A stretch of 64,000 nt of DNA from Lophius americanus (GCA_037951165.1 JBBDHG010000116.1:4647501-4711500); one strand, 5' to 3'. Positions 22,174 through 34,134 are shown, counted from the first letter of the stretch. Numbers and translations are program-made. Notes: generated by a model from the sequence alone, not told the origin.

Positions 22174-23114
22174 GTGGATCAAGTATCCAAACAGCGACTT
22201 TCAACAACGTGACTTTTAAAAGATTCAGTGAAGCTGACACGACGCGAGTCGATCGGGTTTCTGCCCTCGTTCTGGTTTTGTGTCCAACCGTCCTTAGACT
22301 TCTGCTGCCGTTCACATTGTTTGCACTCATCTAGTATTGTTTCAACCAATAGCAGATCAGCAGACTTTGCCGTCCACCTCTGCTCTGACCTGTAGGTGCT
22401 GCTGTTGGATCATAATCTGATTTCAATAATGGAATTATTTTCTAAATATAGTAAAATAATTCCTAAATATAACTTAAATATAGATATACCGAGTATAAAT
22501 TGCGGGATCTCTAATCATATCCTCGTATTAGTCAGAAAAAGGCCCCAGAAGCAAAAATGTTAGCAAACGTTGAAATAAAGAACTTTAACATTGGAGTAAT
22601 TGAGATCCATCTACTTGCACAGGTCCTTTTTTTCGTTAGTGCCACCATTGTTTCCTCTACTTTTATGATCGATACATTTTTTTTCAGAAGTGAATTATTG
22701 ATGCTTTATTTCAAACAATGTATTAATTATTGCTTGAATTAGATTGAATCAATATTCACATTTCCCACTCACAATGATCATTAATCCGTTGTTTTGTTGG
22801 TGTTCATAGCAGGCAACAATTGTATCCAGAATAGTAGTTGTTAAAGAAAACGATGCATGACTGATAAAGATGAAATATAAGTACCGCATTTGACTACTTA
22901 AAAGAAGTGAAATAGAAAATGTACTTATATACTATCCGCGACCTTCTGCTGGGGGGGGGGGGGGTCCACTCTTTTGAGAAACACTGAGCTAGAAAATGAC
23001 TTACTGAACACCTCTATGCCCTCTCCTTGTACCAGGCCACGTCCTCGTCGCCTCAACCGCCACAGTCCATTTTCCATTATTGTATTATCTGCACGAGAGC
23101 CTTGGACACTACGT
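22174..23114. other. No recognised gene; one poly-G run
   Basis: AT-rich sequence with a pure G14 run at 22951-22964. No element recognised. Confidence 0.4.
22951..22964. repeat. Poly-G run (14)
   Basis: Fourteen consecutive G residues on the plus strand; one of several long G/C homopolymers in the window. Confidence 0.95.
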
Positions 23115-23124
23115 ATGTGTGTGC

Positions 23125-23156
<32 letters not shown>
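23115..23156. repeat. (GT)n microsatellite
   Basis: About 42 bp of GT with GCGC interruptions near the start. Confidence 0.95.
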
Positions 23157-23159
<3 letters not shown>

Positions 23160-23469
23160 GAATACTGGATTGTGAGGCATAGTTGCCATCCATTAGGAAT
23201 AAGTCTTCCATAAATTGCCACATCCACACTTCACCAATAACTTTATAATTACATTTGAAAGTACGTGTTGACCTCTTAGAGGGACTCATCGGCCATAAAC
23301 ATCAAGGTCGGGTGATATCCACGCGGGGTTCACTGACAGCTTCTTTATATTCCAGCCCGAACACACTAAAAAAGAAGGCAGGCACCCAGCGTTCACCACT
23401 GTGCATAAATATATGCATAGTTTTATATGTTATATAAACTAAACCTAAGCCGTAGTTCCCGTCAGCAAC

Positions 23470-23800
23470 AGAGGGGGCACATACCCGAAAAGTTAAGTCC
23501 AAAACAGTGTTTTTCGTTAAAACCAAAAAGCTCCCCATGTGAGTCAAATATGAACTTTTAGAGTCAAATATGATAAATAAGATAAATCTCCTCCTGCTGA
23601 TTCATGTGTATCAAATTTAGACAAAAAAAAAGTAGTGGGTGGTTATGGTTGAAAAACAAGTATTCATAAAAAGAGCTCCCCCTAGTGAGTAAAATATAAA
23701 CCATCAGAGGAAAATAAAAAAGATCTCCACAAGAACATTCACATGCTGCATATTTGGAGAATATGGGACCGACGCTTGAGAAATAAGCTACGTTCTGCTA
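23470..23800 (+). repeat. Dispersed repeat family A, downstream part (A5)
   Basis: Corresponds to the second half of A3. Shared words include CCCCCTAGTGAGTAAAATAT (23684-23703 and about 45248-45267), the CAT.AGAG word after it, and a TATTTGGAGAATATGGGACC segment matching a TATGGATTATATTGGACC segment at about 45318. The first half of the family is absent here. Confidence 0.6.
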
Positions 23801-24727
23801 TCTCGAGTGTAGCTTGATATTTTGCATCGTTCTGCGGCGACTAGCCTTTCTTTTTCCTCTTTGCTTTTTCCTCTTAAGAGTTTCTTCTAACCGCATCTCC
23901 TTCTTCATGACTACTTGTTGTGTTCTATTCACAGGACATTTTGTGTTGCCATGCCAACTCAGACGCTAAGTAGTCACTCTGCGCGGTGAAGAAAGCTGCA
24001 AAGCAGACGAGACCCGGCGAACCCAGAGAGTGGACCCACTCTAAAAGGAGTCGCGAGGCTGAATTATCGGGTCCAAATCAGGATCAAGTTGTACAGACTG
24101 CCCACTTAACACATAATGTTGACGTTGCATCTAATAATTATGACTTATAATGTCATAATTCCTCATTTGTGACTCATTGCTATGACAGTCTAGTTCACGA
24201 TAATGACTTCTCATCTCGACTTCTCATCTCTTTCTCATTCATTCATCTCAGACTTTCATCTCCGCCATAAAGAGAGCATCTCTCTCTTGATGTTCTGTTA
24301 GAGAGAGTTAGACGGATAGAGAAGGTGAGTTGCCACGGGTAACTAGGCCTATAGGGTTCAGGTATCGGATGATTCCTTCTCAAAAAAAAAAAAGATCCTT
24401 ATAGCTTCCACCTGAAGTCCCTGTGAAGGACTATAATGTCCTGACTGAGTGGGACTGGTTGGAGGACATTAGTCTTTTACAATAAATCCATGATGGATTA
24501 ATTCCTTAATTGATCATCAACGAATTATCCTATGGCTGCGCGGTGCATGTTTCAACATCAGCATCAGCATCAGGTTATTACCAACTGCTGCATTTTAGCA
24601 CTTCTAAATGAACATGGTGTTTGGCACCGGATCATTATTATAAAAACAATCAGATATTGGTTCAAATTAACGTATTTCAGCCAATAAATCTAAAATTTTA
24701 GACTAAGTGATGGACCTGCCAGCCTGC

Positions 24728-24731
<4 letters not shown>
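23801..24731. other. No recognised gene; traces of degenerate 21-bp repeat
   Basis: At 24125-24245 words such as AATTATGACTTATAATGTCA and TGACTTCTCATCTCGACTTC resemble the unit of the degenerate array at 48.3-48.7 kb. Otherwise unrecognised. Confidence 0.35.

Positions 24732-24765
<34 letters not shown>
24732..24765. repeat. (GT)n microsatellite
   Basis: About 17 GT units. Confidence 0.95.
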
Positions 24766-24766
<1 letters not shown>

Positions 24767-24949
24767 TTGAATGTGTGCAGGCTGAGAAAGAGCAAGGGAA
24801 GCCTGCATAAGGAAGTGTTGTTTATGTTCTGGTGCTCCTGGCTCGCCTTGCACCATATCTGTTTAGCATCCATCACGACCTGACGTCCTCGACAGGTTAG
24901 CGAGAGATAGCGCCTAACTGGTGCTTGGAGAGGACAGCTGAGATACAAG

Positions 24950-24950
<1 letters not shown>

Positions 24951-25021
<71 letters not shown>

Positions 25022-25022
25022 G
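24951..25022. repeat. (TG)n microsatellite, about 72 bp
   Basis: Nearly pure TG tract with one CG near its end. It underlies a spurious 187-codon minus-strand frame rich in Thr-His. Confidence 0.97.
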
Positions 25023-25146
25023 GGATACAAGGCAAATAAAATATCATGCCTTGTGTAACTACCTTGACACTCATCCCATAGATACTACACCTATGATATT
25101 GTTGACAGACAAGAAAAGCAGTACTTATAGAGGTGAAGAGGTCAAG

Positions 25147-25149
<3 letters not shown>

Positions 25150-25181
<32 letters not shown>
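25150..25181. repeat. (GA)n microsatellite
   Basis: Sixteen GA units, 130 bp downstream of the (TG)n tract. Confidence 0.95.
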
Positions 25182-25185
<4 letters not shown>

Positions 25186-26160
25186 TAAGAGAGTTGGGAG
25201 TGAGTGACCAAATGAAAGAGTGAGTAGGGTAATGCATACAAGTGTGGAATAATATAAAACAAACACAAAATATATTTATTTTTCCTTATTTGAAATGAAT
25301 GTAGCCTCAAAATGAGTTACTTTTATGTTGTGTTGAACCACTGTGTGCTGTAGGGTAACTTTATGCGTCACTACGACATGACGCAGGAGTTTTAATGATA
25401 CACATTGGGTTTATATCCGTGTTAAGGCCTCTCTGCGTGGAGTTTCCACGTTTTCTTCCTCCCAGCGTCCAAAAACTTGTGGTGACTGAATCGTAGGTGT
25501 TAATTAACAAATCAACACAATTTAAAAAGAAGCTCCAACATAAAACTAACGTCAGCCTTGATAAATCCTATTTTAGACATAATTTCACGAGGTGAAGATA
25601 GACTCAGGTTAGATTCATCAGATTAACTAAAGATGGTTAAATGGCCTAAAATTAGTTTCCTTCATAATGAACTAACCTTAGATTACAAAGTACATTTACA
25701 GATTACATGGCGGTGTAATCTGATGTCGACACTTCCTTGGTAGCTTTTGCAGTGGGGGCGACAGGATGTAGTTCTCTGTCAGAGCGAGTACAAACTGAAG
25801 AAAGAGAATAAAACAGATGTAAGATCTTTTCCGACGAGTGTCTGTAAAATCCGGGGTGATCCCAGCGGTGATTTTTAGAGAGGCTGAATCTCAGAAGGAT
25901 CTTATAATGATGTTCGAGGAGAAGCCAAACACAGACGCTGGAGAACAGATGTGTAATAAAAGGATTTAGCAACAGAGTTCTGAGCCAGCAAGATAACTCC
26001 TAACTGAGCAGACCCCCAGGTGGAAGTGTTGGGGGGACTTACAACATGCGTCTTCTATAGATTCTTTATTTTCCCAGAGGACAGCTAAACCGTTTGTTTC
26101 AGTAGGGACATTTTCTACGTCTTACTTAGTTTGTTTTCTCTCTGGTTATTTTAAGTTGAC
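25182..26160. other. No recognised gene; one repeat fragment
   Basis: Intergenic apart from the interspersed repeat fragment at 25424-25512. A minus-strand 89-codon frame at 25703-25972 has no domain. Confidence 0.35.
25424..25512 (-). mobile_element. Common teleost interspersed repeat, copy E3
   Basis: AAGGCCTCTCTGCGTGGAGT, TTCTTCCTCCCAGCGTCCAA and GTGGTGACTGAATCG are the complement-strand hallmarks of the family seen at 16577 (GGCCTTTCTGTGTGGAGTTT / CCTCCCACAGTCCAAAGAC / GGTGACTCTAAATTG). The copy is short and diverged. Confidence 0.6.

Positions 26161-26195
<35 letters not shown>
26161..26195. repeat. (ATCT)n microsatellite
   Basis: Nearly nine ATCT units directly before copy A2 of family A. 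Confidence 0.95.
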
Positions 26196-26214
26196 AGGCG
26201 CACTTGCATAATCT

Positions 26215-26650
26215 TAACAGTGTACCTACTAGTGTGTGTGAGTAATCTGTGATTTAAAAACACACAAAACGACATTTATATGCCTGCCTGATTAGTTTTT
26301 TTGAAAAAAAGGCTATAACATCATTATATCGCAGTAACACCGTGAAACAAAACAAACAACACATTTACTCAGAAAATATTTGATAGCTTCAGAATTTCAA
26401 AAATGTCCTTTTATTCTATGCAGTTTTTGTATGAAAGGACCAGGAGGACTATCATTTTGAAACAGTTGGATCGCCACTTTACCCAAAATGTGCCAAAAAT
26501 GGGATTTTGACACCAGAGAGATTCAGGCTTCAAAATACCAAATATGTCCACTAGGGGAGCTATATGCACCAACTACATTTGTAGTTGGTGCATATAGACA
26601 TTTGTCTGTGACATTTGTCTGTGACATAAACGTTGGGTTTTATTAAAATC
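26215..26650 (+). repeat. Dispersed repeat family A, copy A2
   Basis: Contains all family blocks in order: CCTACTAGTGTGTGTGAGTA (shared exactly with A4), CAGTAACACCGTGAAACAAA, GAAAGGACCAGGAGGACTAT, CCAAAATGTGCCAAAAATGG, GTCCACTAGGGGAGCTATAT. A perfect hairpin (26560-26597) and a 13-bp direct duplication (26597-26622) have been added immediately after the last block. Confidence 0.75.
26560..26597. repeat. 18-bp perfect hairpin in A2
   Basis: Arms 26560-26577 and 26580-26597 (CTATATGCACCAACTACA and its complement) are separated by only TT. Copies A1 and A3 do not carry this inversion. Confidence 0.95.
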
Positions 26651-27074
26651 TATTTTTGTGCACGGTTTTAAAAAAAGGGAGTTGAAACAAAGGAGGTGCG
26701 CAACTATGCTGGTAAATAGGTATCTGAAGAATGTTGAGGTGGTGAAAGCAGTTTTTTTTCTTTTTTTTATTCCTACAGAAAAAAAATTCCTGATAAAAAA
26801 ATAATACTAATCCACTTTGTATTTAGTTTGTGGAAAATACTCAACTATTGTAATTTATGTCATTTTAAAAACAGGGACATCATTCTGAATGGAGCGGTAT
26901 CTTTAAAATGAATAGTTTAATCAGGACTGATGTTAGAAAAACGTATCACGTCAGTAAAAGTGTCAATTAACATTTACATGCAATATTTCAGGAAGGAGAT
27001 GTACATCTTTGCATAAAATAATTCTATCCGGTGTATTTGTATAATCTAAATTAATTTAGTTTCAATGTCGATAG
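26651..27074. other. Spacer between A2 and A4
   Basis: AT-rich with T and A homopolymer runs at 26753-26800; possibly decayed family A downstream sequence. No gene. Confidence 0.35.
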
Positions 27075-27190
27075 CATTGTACCTACTAGTGTGTGTGAGT
27101 AATCTGTGGCTAAATAAACACAAAACAACATTTTTGTCCCTGCCTTATTTATATTCTAAAAAAAGGCTATAAATGTAATGTTAATGCTAG
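27075..27190 (+). repeat. Dispersed repeat family A, 5' fragment (A4)
   Basis: CCTACTAGTGTGTGTGAGTA and ATCTGTG are identical to A2; the next words (AAACACAAAACAACATTTTT, CCTGCCTTATTT, AAAAAAGGCTATAA) follow the same order. Homology ends after the AAAGGCTATAA word, so only the first quarter is present. Confidence 0.7.
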
Positions 27191-28530
27191 TAAACGCATT
27201 GACCCTTAACATCACCATGAAAGACACACACACTCTTAAATACATCATCACACACGCGACAACTGCAAACACACACACAAACACACTCCAGCGCCCTTCA
27301 ATCAATCAATCACTGTTATAAACAAATATAAACCCAAATTCTTTTTTGCTTTTCACGACGTGGCATCCGGAAAACCCAATCACGGCTAATAAAGGGGGCT
27401 AATGAACTCGTCTAATTATGCAGATGATAATCATGTAACACAATCTTGTACTTTGACACACTTGATTTATGGAAGCCTTCCCCTTCCTTCCCCCACAACA
27501 CTGATATCACCCTCCACCCACAAACCACCACCCTCCACCCCTCTCTCACTATTTACAATCTGTACATGTCACAAAATACACGACAAGGTACTCAGGCAAC
27601 TCATGTTATCACACACTCACACACTGGCACACGCACACACACACACACACAGCTTACAGTGTTCAATGGAGGGTTGATACAGAGACAGGAAGGCTAACTT
27701 GATGAGAATTGGAGTTGAGTATTAATATAAACATACACCTCACATGTTCATGTTCATTCTTAGGTTATCAGTATGAATCAAATCTTCATCCCCTTCTCCC
27801 TCAGATGGAAAAACAACATCTGCAGATCCACCAAAAAGGGGCCGATCCCGGATTGACTTTACGACTTCCGAACCTTTACGAACTTTGCAGACGTCCAAAA
27901 TGTGGTTACAATAGTGACATCATGAAGTTCCTTGGTTCCTTCCGTGGATTTTGTCTGACCGTAAAGTGAGCCAAAATAATAATAATACAATGTGTCTGCC
28001 TGAATGACTAAATTGTAACACAAAAACGGTTCTGTAACTGTTCTGTTACATATTCAGATCATAAAAGATGCAAAACCCCCACTTTGTGTCGGATTCTACT
28101 GTTTGTACGTGTTCAACACTCTGACACCTGAAAAAGAGGCAAGCTTGGCTGCAAGCCCAACAAACAGCAAATCACTTGAGTGCCAATGCCAGACAGAAGC
28201 TTGGACTGCTTATCACCATGGAGACAGGGTTCTGGCCCAAAGACAGGATAGATAGCCAGCTATTGAATGTATGGTGGTGGAGAAGACCAACAAAAAGAGA
28301 AGAAATACTGACACCTGTAAAGGTTCTAACAGGGTAACAGACCGGGCTCTATGATTGTGAACTTAACGGGTCAGTTGAGTTTACCGATGAAGCGTGAATG
28401 TCTTGATCTTCTTCTTTATTACCTTTACTTCTATTTGTATTTTCACTTTACTTTGGAGACTTGCCATAACTGAGAGTCTTCAGCACATAAAGCATGACAT
28501 AAAGCCTGTGGTCTTGTGACCTTTTTCATT
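27191..28530. other. No recognised gene; CA-rich patches
   Basis: Contains scattered (CA)n stretches at 27220-27290 and a compact one at 27628-27651, plus (AATC)n at about 27300-27312. Plus-strand frames across 27400-27700 are Thr/His/Pro-rich low complexity. Confidence 0.4.
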
Positions 28531-28760
28531 TATAGGTGCAGTGCGTAAATTGTATGGGCATACATCATTGGATTAATGGAATATAATATTTAAAAGTTAT
28601 GTGTTTCCAATGTATAACCGTGGAAATAAAAATGCTCAGGTTAACTATACGTAAAAATCTTTTCTATCTCCAGAAGGAGCAGGTCCTCATCCTTGGAGGC
28701 CGCCATGTTGGGCTGCCATATTTGACCAGTAACCTGACCAGACAAACTGAAAACTAATTC
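28531..28760 (+). mobile_element. Miniature element, GGTGCAGTGTGTA family, copy M1
   Basis: Begins AGGTGCAGTGCGTAAATTGT, an altered form of the abundant teleost start GGTGCAGTGTGTAGAATTTA. Later AGGAGCAGGTCCTCATCCTT and GGAGGCCGCCATGTTGGG match the family's GAGCGGGTCCTCTTC..GGAGGCCGCCATGTT block. It has no coding capacity, consistent with a non-autonomous DNA transposon. Confidence 0.65.
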
Positions 28761-29330
28761 TAGAAAGAAATTATTCACGCTTATAGGTTGATGTGGGGGA
28801 ACGAAACATTACGGTCCGAAAAACCCACAAGGAAAAAGTAGACGAATAAATGCTGAGTATAACTGTTTTGTGTTTTGATCATACTTACTATTTATCACAG
28901 GAAAAGGAGACAAAGTGTGAAACCTTGCAATCAAGCCGTGTTCTGAACTGGCCTGTGAATATGTTGAGAGGTAAATAGTCAGGTCTGTGATCTCCGTAGA
29001 GAGAATCACAGACCTTGCTCTTACTCTGTTACTCTCTGGGACACATTTCTTCGGTGCATTGCAAAGCAACCGGCTTTGGGATTGGCTTGGAAAGGTTCAG
29101 ATGGAAGGTGTCACATGGGTCGGGCCGTATGGACCGAGTACTTCCTGTACAATCTACCCCCCACAAAGAACAGGGACACCATGCGTCTGTTCATCGGCCA
29201 ACAAAGTTGACCTTTATTTACCTCTGAATGGTTTCATGAGTCGTGGGTCTTCATTTTTCTTTTGATGGAAAGGTTTCATGCTTTTTATTCTGCTAAATAA
29301 TTAACAACAAATTGATAAAAAGAGAAAAAG
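28761..29330. other. No recognised gene; small hairpin at 28981
   Basis: Perfect 11-bp arms at 28981-28991 and 29005-29015 (AGGTCTGTGAT). Open frames of 70-92 codons over 28990-29265 lack domains. Confidence 0.35.
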
Positions 29331-29770
29331 TCTTTCACGGTAAATCAATTTGAAATATTTATTCATTCAAACACTCCAAAATCACATGAAATATTTTCAC
29401 ATGATTAAACAGGTTTCTGTCAGTATAAAGAGATTAAGTCTAACTTATAATGCTTATAATACATATCTTAATATACTTGGGTTGGGTCAATACAATTTTG
29501 ATTCAAGGTTGATTCCATAGTTATCTCAGTTCTGGTTATTTTATAAGACTTATTCCGTCTAATTTTAATTTTGTGAAAATGCCATACTAAATGTAGCTTT
29601 TTAATATAAATTAAATTGGTGCACTACAATTACTTGGTACTATAATAATCTTATTTTATCATGTGGAAATGATTACTATGATTTAATCAAATTAATCCAA
29701 ATAATATATTGAGTGCAAATAATTTCAACAGTAACGTAAATATTACTTTCAATACATTTTGTACAAAACA
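29331..29770. repeat. Dispersed AT-rich repeat (family C), copy 2
   Basis: Related to 8185-8890 through the CACATGATTAAACAGGTTTC block and neighbouring words (TTAATCAAATTAATCC, GTACAAAA). Borders are approximate and the family is unnamed. Confidence 0.4.
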
Positions 29771-29859
29771 AGACATGCAATTCAAGGTCAAGGTCAGTGG
29801 GGTGAACTACTCACCCTACTGACCTCAACACGATCCCTCCATTCTACCCACTCATACCG

Positions 29860-30170
29860 CCTACTCCTTCCCCGGACTAAGCTCAGCACCGGGTGATCGG
29901 GCCATCTGTTCTGCTGCCCCTCGTCTGTGGAATGCCCTCCTGACCATCTGAGGGCTCCACAGACGACTGACACATTTAAAAAAGGACTTAAAACTTTCCT
30001 TTTTAGCAGAACCTATAACTTTAATTAACATTGCTGCTTTTTGGTCAGGTTTTTATATAGTTTTTATTTTTTATTGATGATTTTATCTGCTTTTACTTTG
30101 TAGCACTTTGAGATTTGATTCAAATGTAATGTGCATTATAAATGAAATGTATTATTATTATTAAATGCAG
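29860..30170 (+). mobile_element. LINE ORF2 C-terminus and 3' UTR (L2/Rex-like)
   Basis: The plus frame near 29908-30010 reads CSAAPRLWNALLTI, a TGA stop, then THLKKDLKLSFLA. It matches the conserved S.AAPRLWNSLP...S...FK..LKT.LF ending of teleost L2/Rex-type ORF2, with a stop after NALLTI. A T-rich 3' region with GTAGCACTTTGAGAT and GTGCATTATAAATGAAATGT follows, ending in (ATT)n near 30150-30165. That is the typical TAAAGCACTTTGAG...ATAAATAAA tail. It is 5'-truncated. Confidence 0.75.
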
Positions 30171-31117
30171 AAACTTAATTGTATCAGTTTGTATCATCTT
30201 TATCTAATTATGTATAAGTTCAATTGTTTAAAGTCGTACATGATGTTGTCACATTTATCTTGCAAACATGAAAATACTTCATAAGATATATATGTTACTC
30301 TGGAGTAAAACATGTAAAGATCTGAGGTTTAAACGCATATTTTAAGAAAAGGCACGTCATTGTCTCAATGTTTAATCACGGCTTCTTTAGACTATAGACT
30401 GTCTTTTACATACAATTCTTTATAGCTACATTTTCCACAAATGAAGGACAATTTAATCTATATTTTATATGTCATTTGAAAAAAAAAACTAATATTTGTC
30501 CACAGTAACGGGAAAAGAGATGCATTTTATACAGAATAACATATTGTTTATGATATATTATAGTGCCCCTAGTGCCAGATGTGCAGCTAGAAGTCCCGAG
30601 ATCAGGAGGGTATGCAGCTGAAGGACAAAAACTCCACGGTTAACCATGGCAGGAAACAGTAAGTGAGAACCATGAATGCGGCGTCCATCGCTCCTCTGGC
30701 CATAAAAACATCCGGCTGATATTAGGAGGAGTGGATTATGATCAACGGACTCAAAAGAAAGAACCTTTCCCGTTTCACGTGTGGGGATAATTTGTATAAT
30801 ATAAGAAAGCAGTTTCATCACAGGCAAAATAATGAAATACGGCCGAGGCGGATATTCAGATGTGAAATTGCTAATAGGTCTTCATCACTAAGAGAGAGAA
30901 ACATGCCTGTCACACGCAGTTTAATATTCTCCACAATCTGAAGTATTGATTTCCCATCATCACTAAAACCACTATAATCACTCTGTGGATGATTGTAATC
31001 AATTATGCATACACTAATCAAACACGATCTCAACATTTCTAATTGCCTTCCCACTGATCTCCATGGCAACTAAGGCTCCTAAAGTTTCCTTTTCCGTTCC
31101 CAGAGTACAATCCCACT
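30171..31117. other. No recognised gene or element
   Basis: About 0.95 kb. The portion 30600-31080 is complex and non-repetitive, with open frames of 67-89 codons on both strands but no domain. Confidence 0.35.
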
Positions 31118-31140
31118 CCCCCCCCCCCCCCCCCCCCCCC
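31118..31140. repeat. Poly-C run (about 23)
   Basis: A long pure C homopolymer after TCCCACT; long runs like this are rare and prone to assembly or sequencing error. Confidence 0.95.
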
Positions 31141-32520
31141 TCTAATTTCCCCCATTAACTCTTAATCAGATATTGAAAAGAGCAAGTAATACCCTCATCC
31201 ATTATTAATAATGCTTAACTCAGGCTGTTATTTCAGTGTCTGCTCGCTCACTCGCTCTCATCCGTGTGTGTTAACACACAACGACTGATGCTGGTGACGC
31301 AGGGATGTTGAAAAAACGTAGACAAAAATTTATACGAGGAGGTGGAACTGGACGCAGAAATGATCTGCTTCAGTAGAAATTCACTTTATTAGTGCTGGTG
31401 AATGATGGCTATCGGTATTACTAAAATGTTTATTATTGTTTTGACTTTGAGATTCAGAGTTTGTATTTATCGCTCTTTATCCCATATGTATAATATAAGT
31501 TACTTAGTTTGTTTTTTTATTCCTTCATTATTAGTACATATATTACTATCCATTATTTCATACTATATTTTTGATATGAATAAACTAGTTGTAATATTAT
31601 TACATCTAGCAAGAGTAGTTATATAATCCTTACTACTAGTAATAATAATAATAATATAATTATTATTTTGTTATTTAGCATTTTGATAAAAATAATAAAG
31701 GGAAAATATGTAATTATCAAATAAATATTGGTCTGATAATTTTGTATTAATACATGTACATTTATGTATATACTTAAGCATATATATAGACATAGTTATC
31801 AAATAAAGTAGATATAAAGTTTATTAAAAGTAGATTCATTGTCATCAAATAAAATTTAGAGTAAAAACTGTTTTCTATTTATAATCTAGATATATTTATA
31901 TTTTCTTTAGCGTGTACATATATACATATACATATATATACATATATACATATATATTAAATAACACAGAATGTTATATATGTTTTGTAATACTTTTATT
32001 ATTTATTTCATTTATATTATTATTTTATTTACGCACTTTAACAGACATTTAAGCCTCATGCTGTGGTAAAATTTTTAAAACATTCTTTTACTCGGCTGAC
32101 ACAAAAACATGATCCTTTATGGATGCCATTAATTATGGAGATCATCCCCCTTTTTTAATTTCCCCTTAGACTAACATTTTTCTTTGTCCAATTAGGAGTT
32201 CCTGGTCTCCTTCAGCGGGAAAGCGGCTCCAGCAGTCTTACAGCGTTTTAAATGTCAGCTGTCATGGGGCCATGAGCACGGAGATAGAGAAATTCATGTA
32301 TGCAGAGTCAGCCCTTTCTTCAATTGCATTGTTCCGATGATTTTTCACAGGTGACACTGTGAGGAGGTGCTGTGGACGGGAGCGTCATCAATTCAGACAA
32401 CAACAGGAGATATGGGGCCACAATATGGTTCCGGTCAGAGTCTCCACAGTTTCGCTTTTCTCCAGTGAAAGCAGAGTTTCTAGGAGCGTGTGTGAGACTT
32501 ACAGAAGTGTATGCATGCCC

Positions 32521-32524
<4 letters not shown>
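31141..32524. other. AT-rich stretch then candidate conserved block
   Basis: 31400-32040 is very AT-rich with TATATACATATA-type words. 32080-32340 is complex, non-repetitive, and contains clustered AATTA/TAAT cores; it is a candidate conserved non-coding element. No gene seen. Confidence 0.35.
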
Positions 32525-32591
<67 letters not shown>

Positions 32592-32597
32592 GTGTGA
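32525..32597. repeat. (TG)n microsatellite, about 73 bp
   Basis: Nearly pure TG tract with one GCG near the end; the Cys-Val and Thr-His frames here are artefacts. Confidence 0.97.
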
Positions 32598-33387
32598 TCA
32601 TCCTGCCCTTTCTTTAATCTTATTGAACCCACATTGACATTTGCACAAACATCCCAGCCCCCGCCGTTCCATTCAGCTACACTCCATCATGAAGGCATCT
32701 AAGCAGTACATGGCTGTTAACAAGGTCTCCCTTCAGCTCTGAGTGTTGATTAGGGCCAGGTAGTCAATAAAACCACAGCCGGGGCCCTGGCGTGCCACAC
32801 GCTACGGTACCTTTTATCAGTCCCCCCCCCAACAACTTTAGCATCGGCAGTAGTCGATTGCTGGGAGAGAATAATCCATAACTGGAGCAGCAGGGTGTCG
32901 GAAGGAGCGCGTGATTAAGAGCGAACAGTCAAGCAGCGTTAGCACCAACATCTACCAAGCTGGGAGAGTCACTGGGGTCCTGATATCATCAACAGACTGT
33001 CCTTACAGGAGACAGATACAGGAGCTACAACTTGTACAAACACACACACATACAAACATACAAACACATACATACATATACACACACACACAAACAAACG
33101 AACAGATAGCTGGATTGTCTGAACCGTACAAATGATTTAATGTCAACAATCTACCATAACATTAAAACCAGCTACCTAGTTATGTGTAAGGCCCTAGGTG
33201 TTCTATCAGAACCTTTCTATGGGATCGGATAACATGGGCAGACCTTTGACTCCCAAGCTCCTAACTGGGCCTTGAGTGCCCATGACCCTGTCCTTCCTTA
33301 GAGGGTGGGGGTTTTCCTTCCACATTGGTAGGGACTCACGACTGCAGACCGCGAAAACCAAATGATTCAATGCCACCCACCCAATCA
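32598..33387. other. No recognised gene; CA-rich patch
   Basis: Interrupted CA/CATA-rich sequence at 33040-33098, otherwise unrecognised. Confidence 0.35.
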
Positions 33388-33455
33388 AATTCATCCATTC
33401 GTTTTCCTTAACAACTTATCCTGTTCAGGGTCATGAGGGTCACAACCTTCACACA
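33388..33455 (+). mobile_element. Common teleost interspersed repeat, head (copy E4)
   Basis: TTCATCCATTCGTTTTCCTT, AACTTATCCTGTTCAGGGTC correspond to CATCCATTTTCTATACCGCTTATCCTGTTCAGGGTC. It stops after about 65 bases at the hairpin of 33443-33472. Confidence 0.55.
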
Positions 33456-33472
33456 GGGGCGTGTGAAGGTTG
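33443..33472. repeat. 12-bp perfect hairpin
   Basis: Arms 33443-33454 and 33461-33472 (CAACCTTCACAC and its complement) around AGGGGC, at the point where the interspersed repeat match ends. Confidence 0.9.
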
Positions 33473-33877
33473 AAAGGTCATGTGAAGGTCCGACCCGTCT
33501 TCCACATTATCTTGTCTAATAAATACAGAAAATAATTCAAGTTTCACTTTTTCTCATATTCATCAAACACATTTCAAGGGAAACATACACAAAGGAGGTG
33601 GTAACATCATCCAGGCAAAATGCAGACATCTATTTAGACACGGTTGTCAAACCTGCGACCAATCTTTCTGATCTATGTATGTGCTGGTTGAGACATTTGG
33701 AGGGAAAATTCACATATTTGTTGCCAAATCATTTGAAAAGATGTCAATTATTTCTCAATTTGAGGTCTGAAGTGACTAAAGTGTCTGCCTTATGACCCTG
33801 CCATGGATTGACGGATGGATGGACGGATACAGAAGATCCAGCAGATAGATAAACACTATATACAGTATATATACATT

Positions 33878-34132
33878 GGTACCTCCGTTTAAGAGCTTAA
33901 TTCGTTCCGAGACCTTGCTTATCTGAATATCCCAAAAATCAGATACAAATCATTTTCCATGTTATTTTTTACAGAGTAAAAGTAATTTTACTCACAAACA
34001 GCATTGATAAAGGATAGAAAATGTCGGCAGATTCTGGCTCACTTAACTTTGTCTCACTCGATTCCTTCCAAACGTAACTGGACACGAGCGCGGATACTTC
34101 CTCTGTGAGTGTATGACGCTAACCGAGAGGGA

Positions 34133-34134
<2 letters not shown>
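33878..34134. repeat. Interspersed repeat, GGTACCTCnG type
   Basis: Starts TGGTACCTCCGTTTAAGAGC and TTAATTCGTTCCGAGACC, like a teleost repeat that begins GGTACCTCG...ACGAnnTTAATTCGTTCCGnGACC. It closes with GCGCGGATACTTCCTCTGTG and AGTGTATGACGCTAACCGAG. An (AT)n tract follows. I cannot give it a family name. Confidence 0.5.

Noticed and set aside
24703..25266. 187-codon minus-strand open frame
   Set aside because: Built almost entirely from (CA)n and (TC)n translated as Thr-His and Ser-Leu repeats; no domain.
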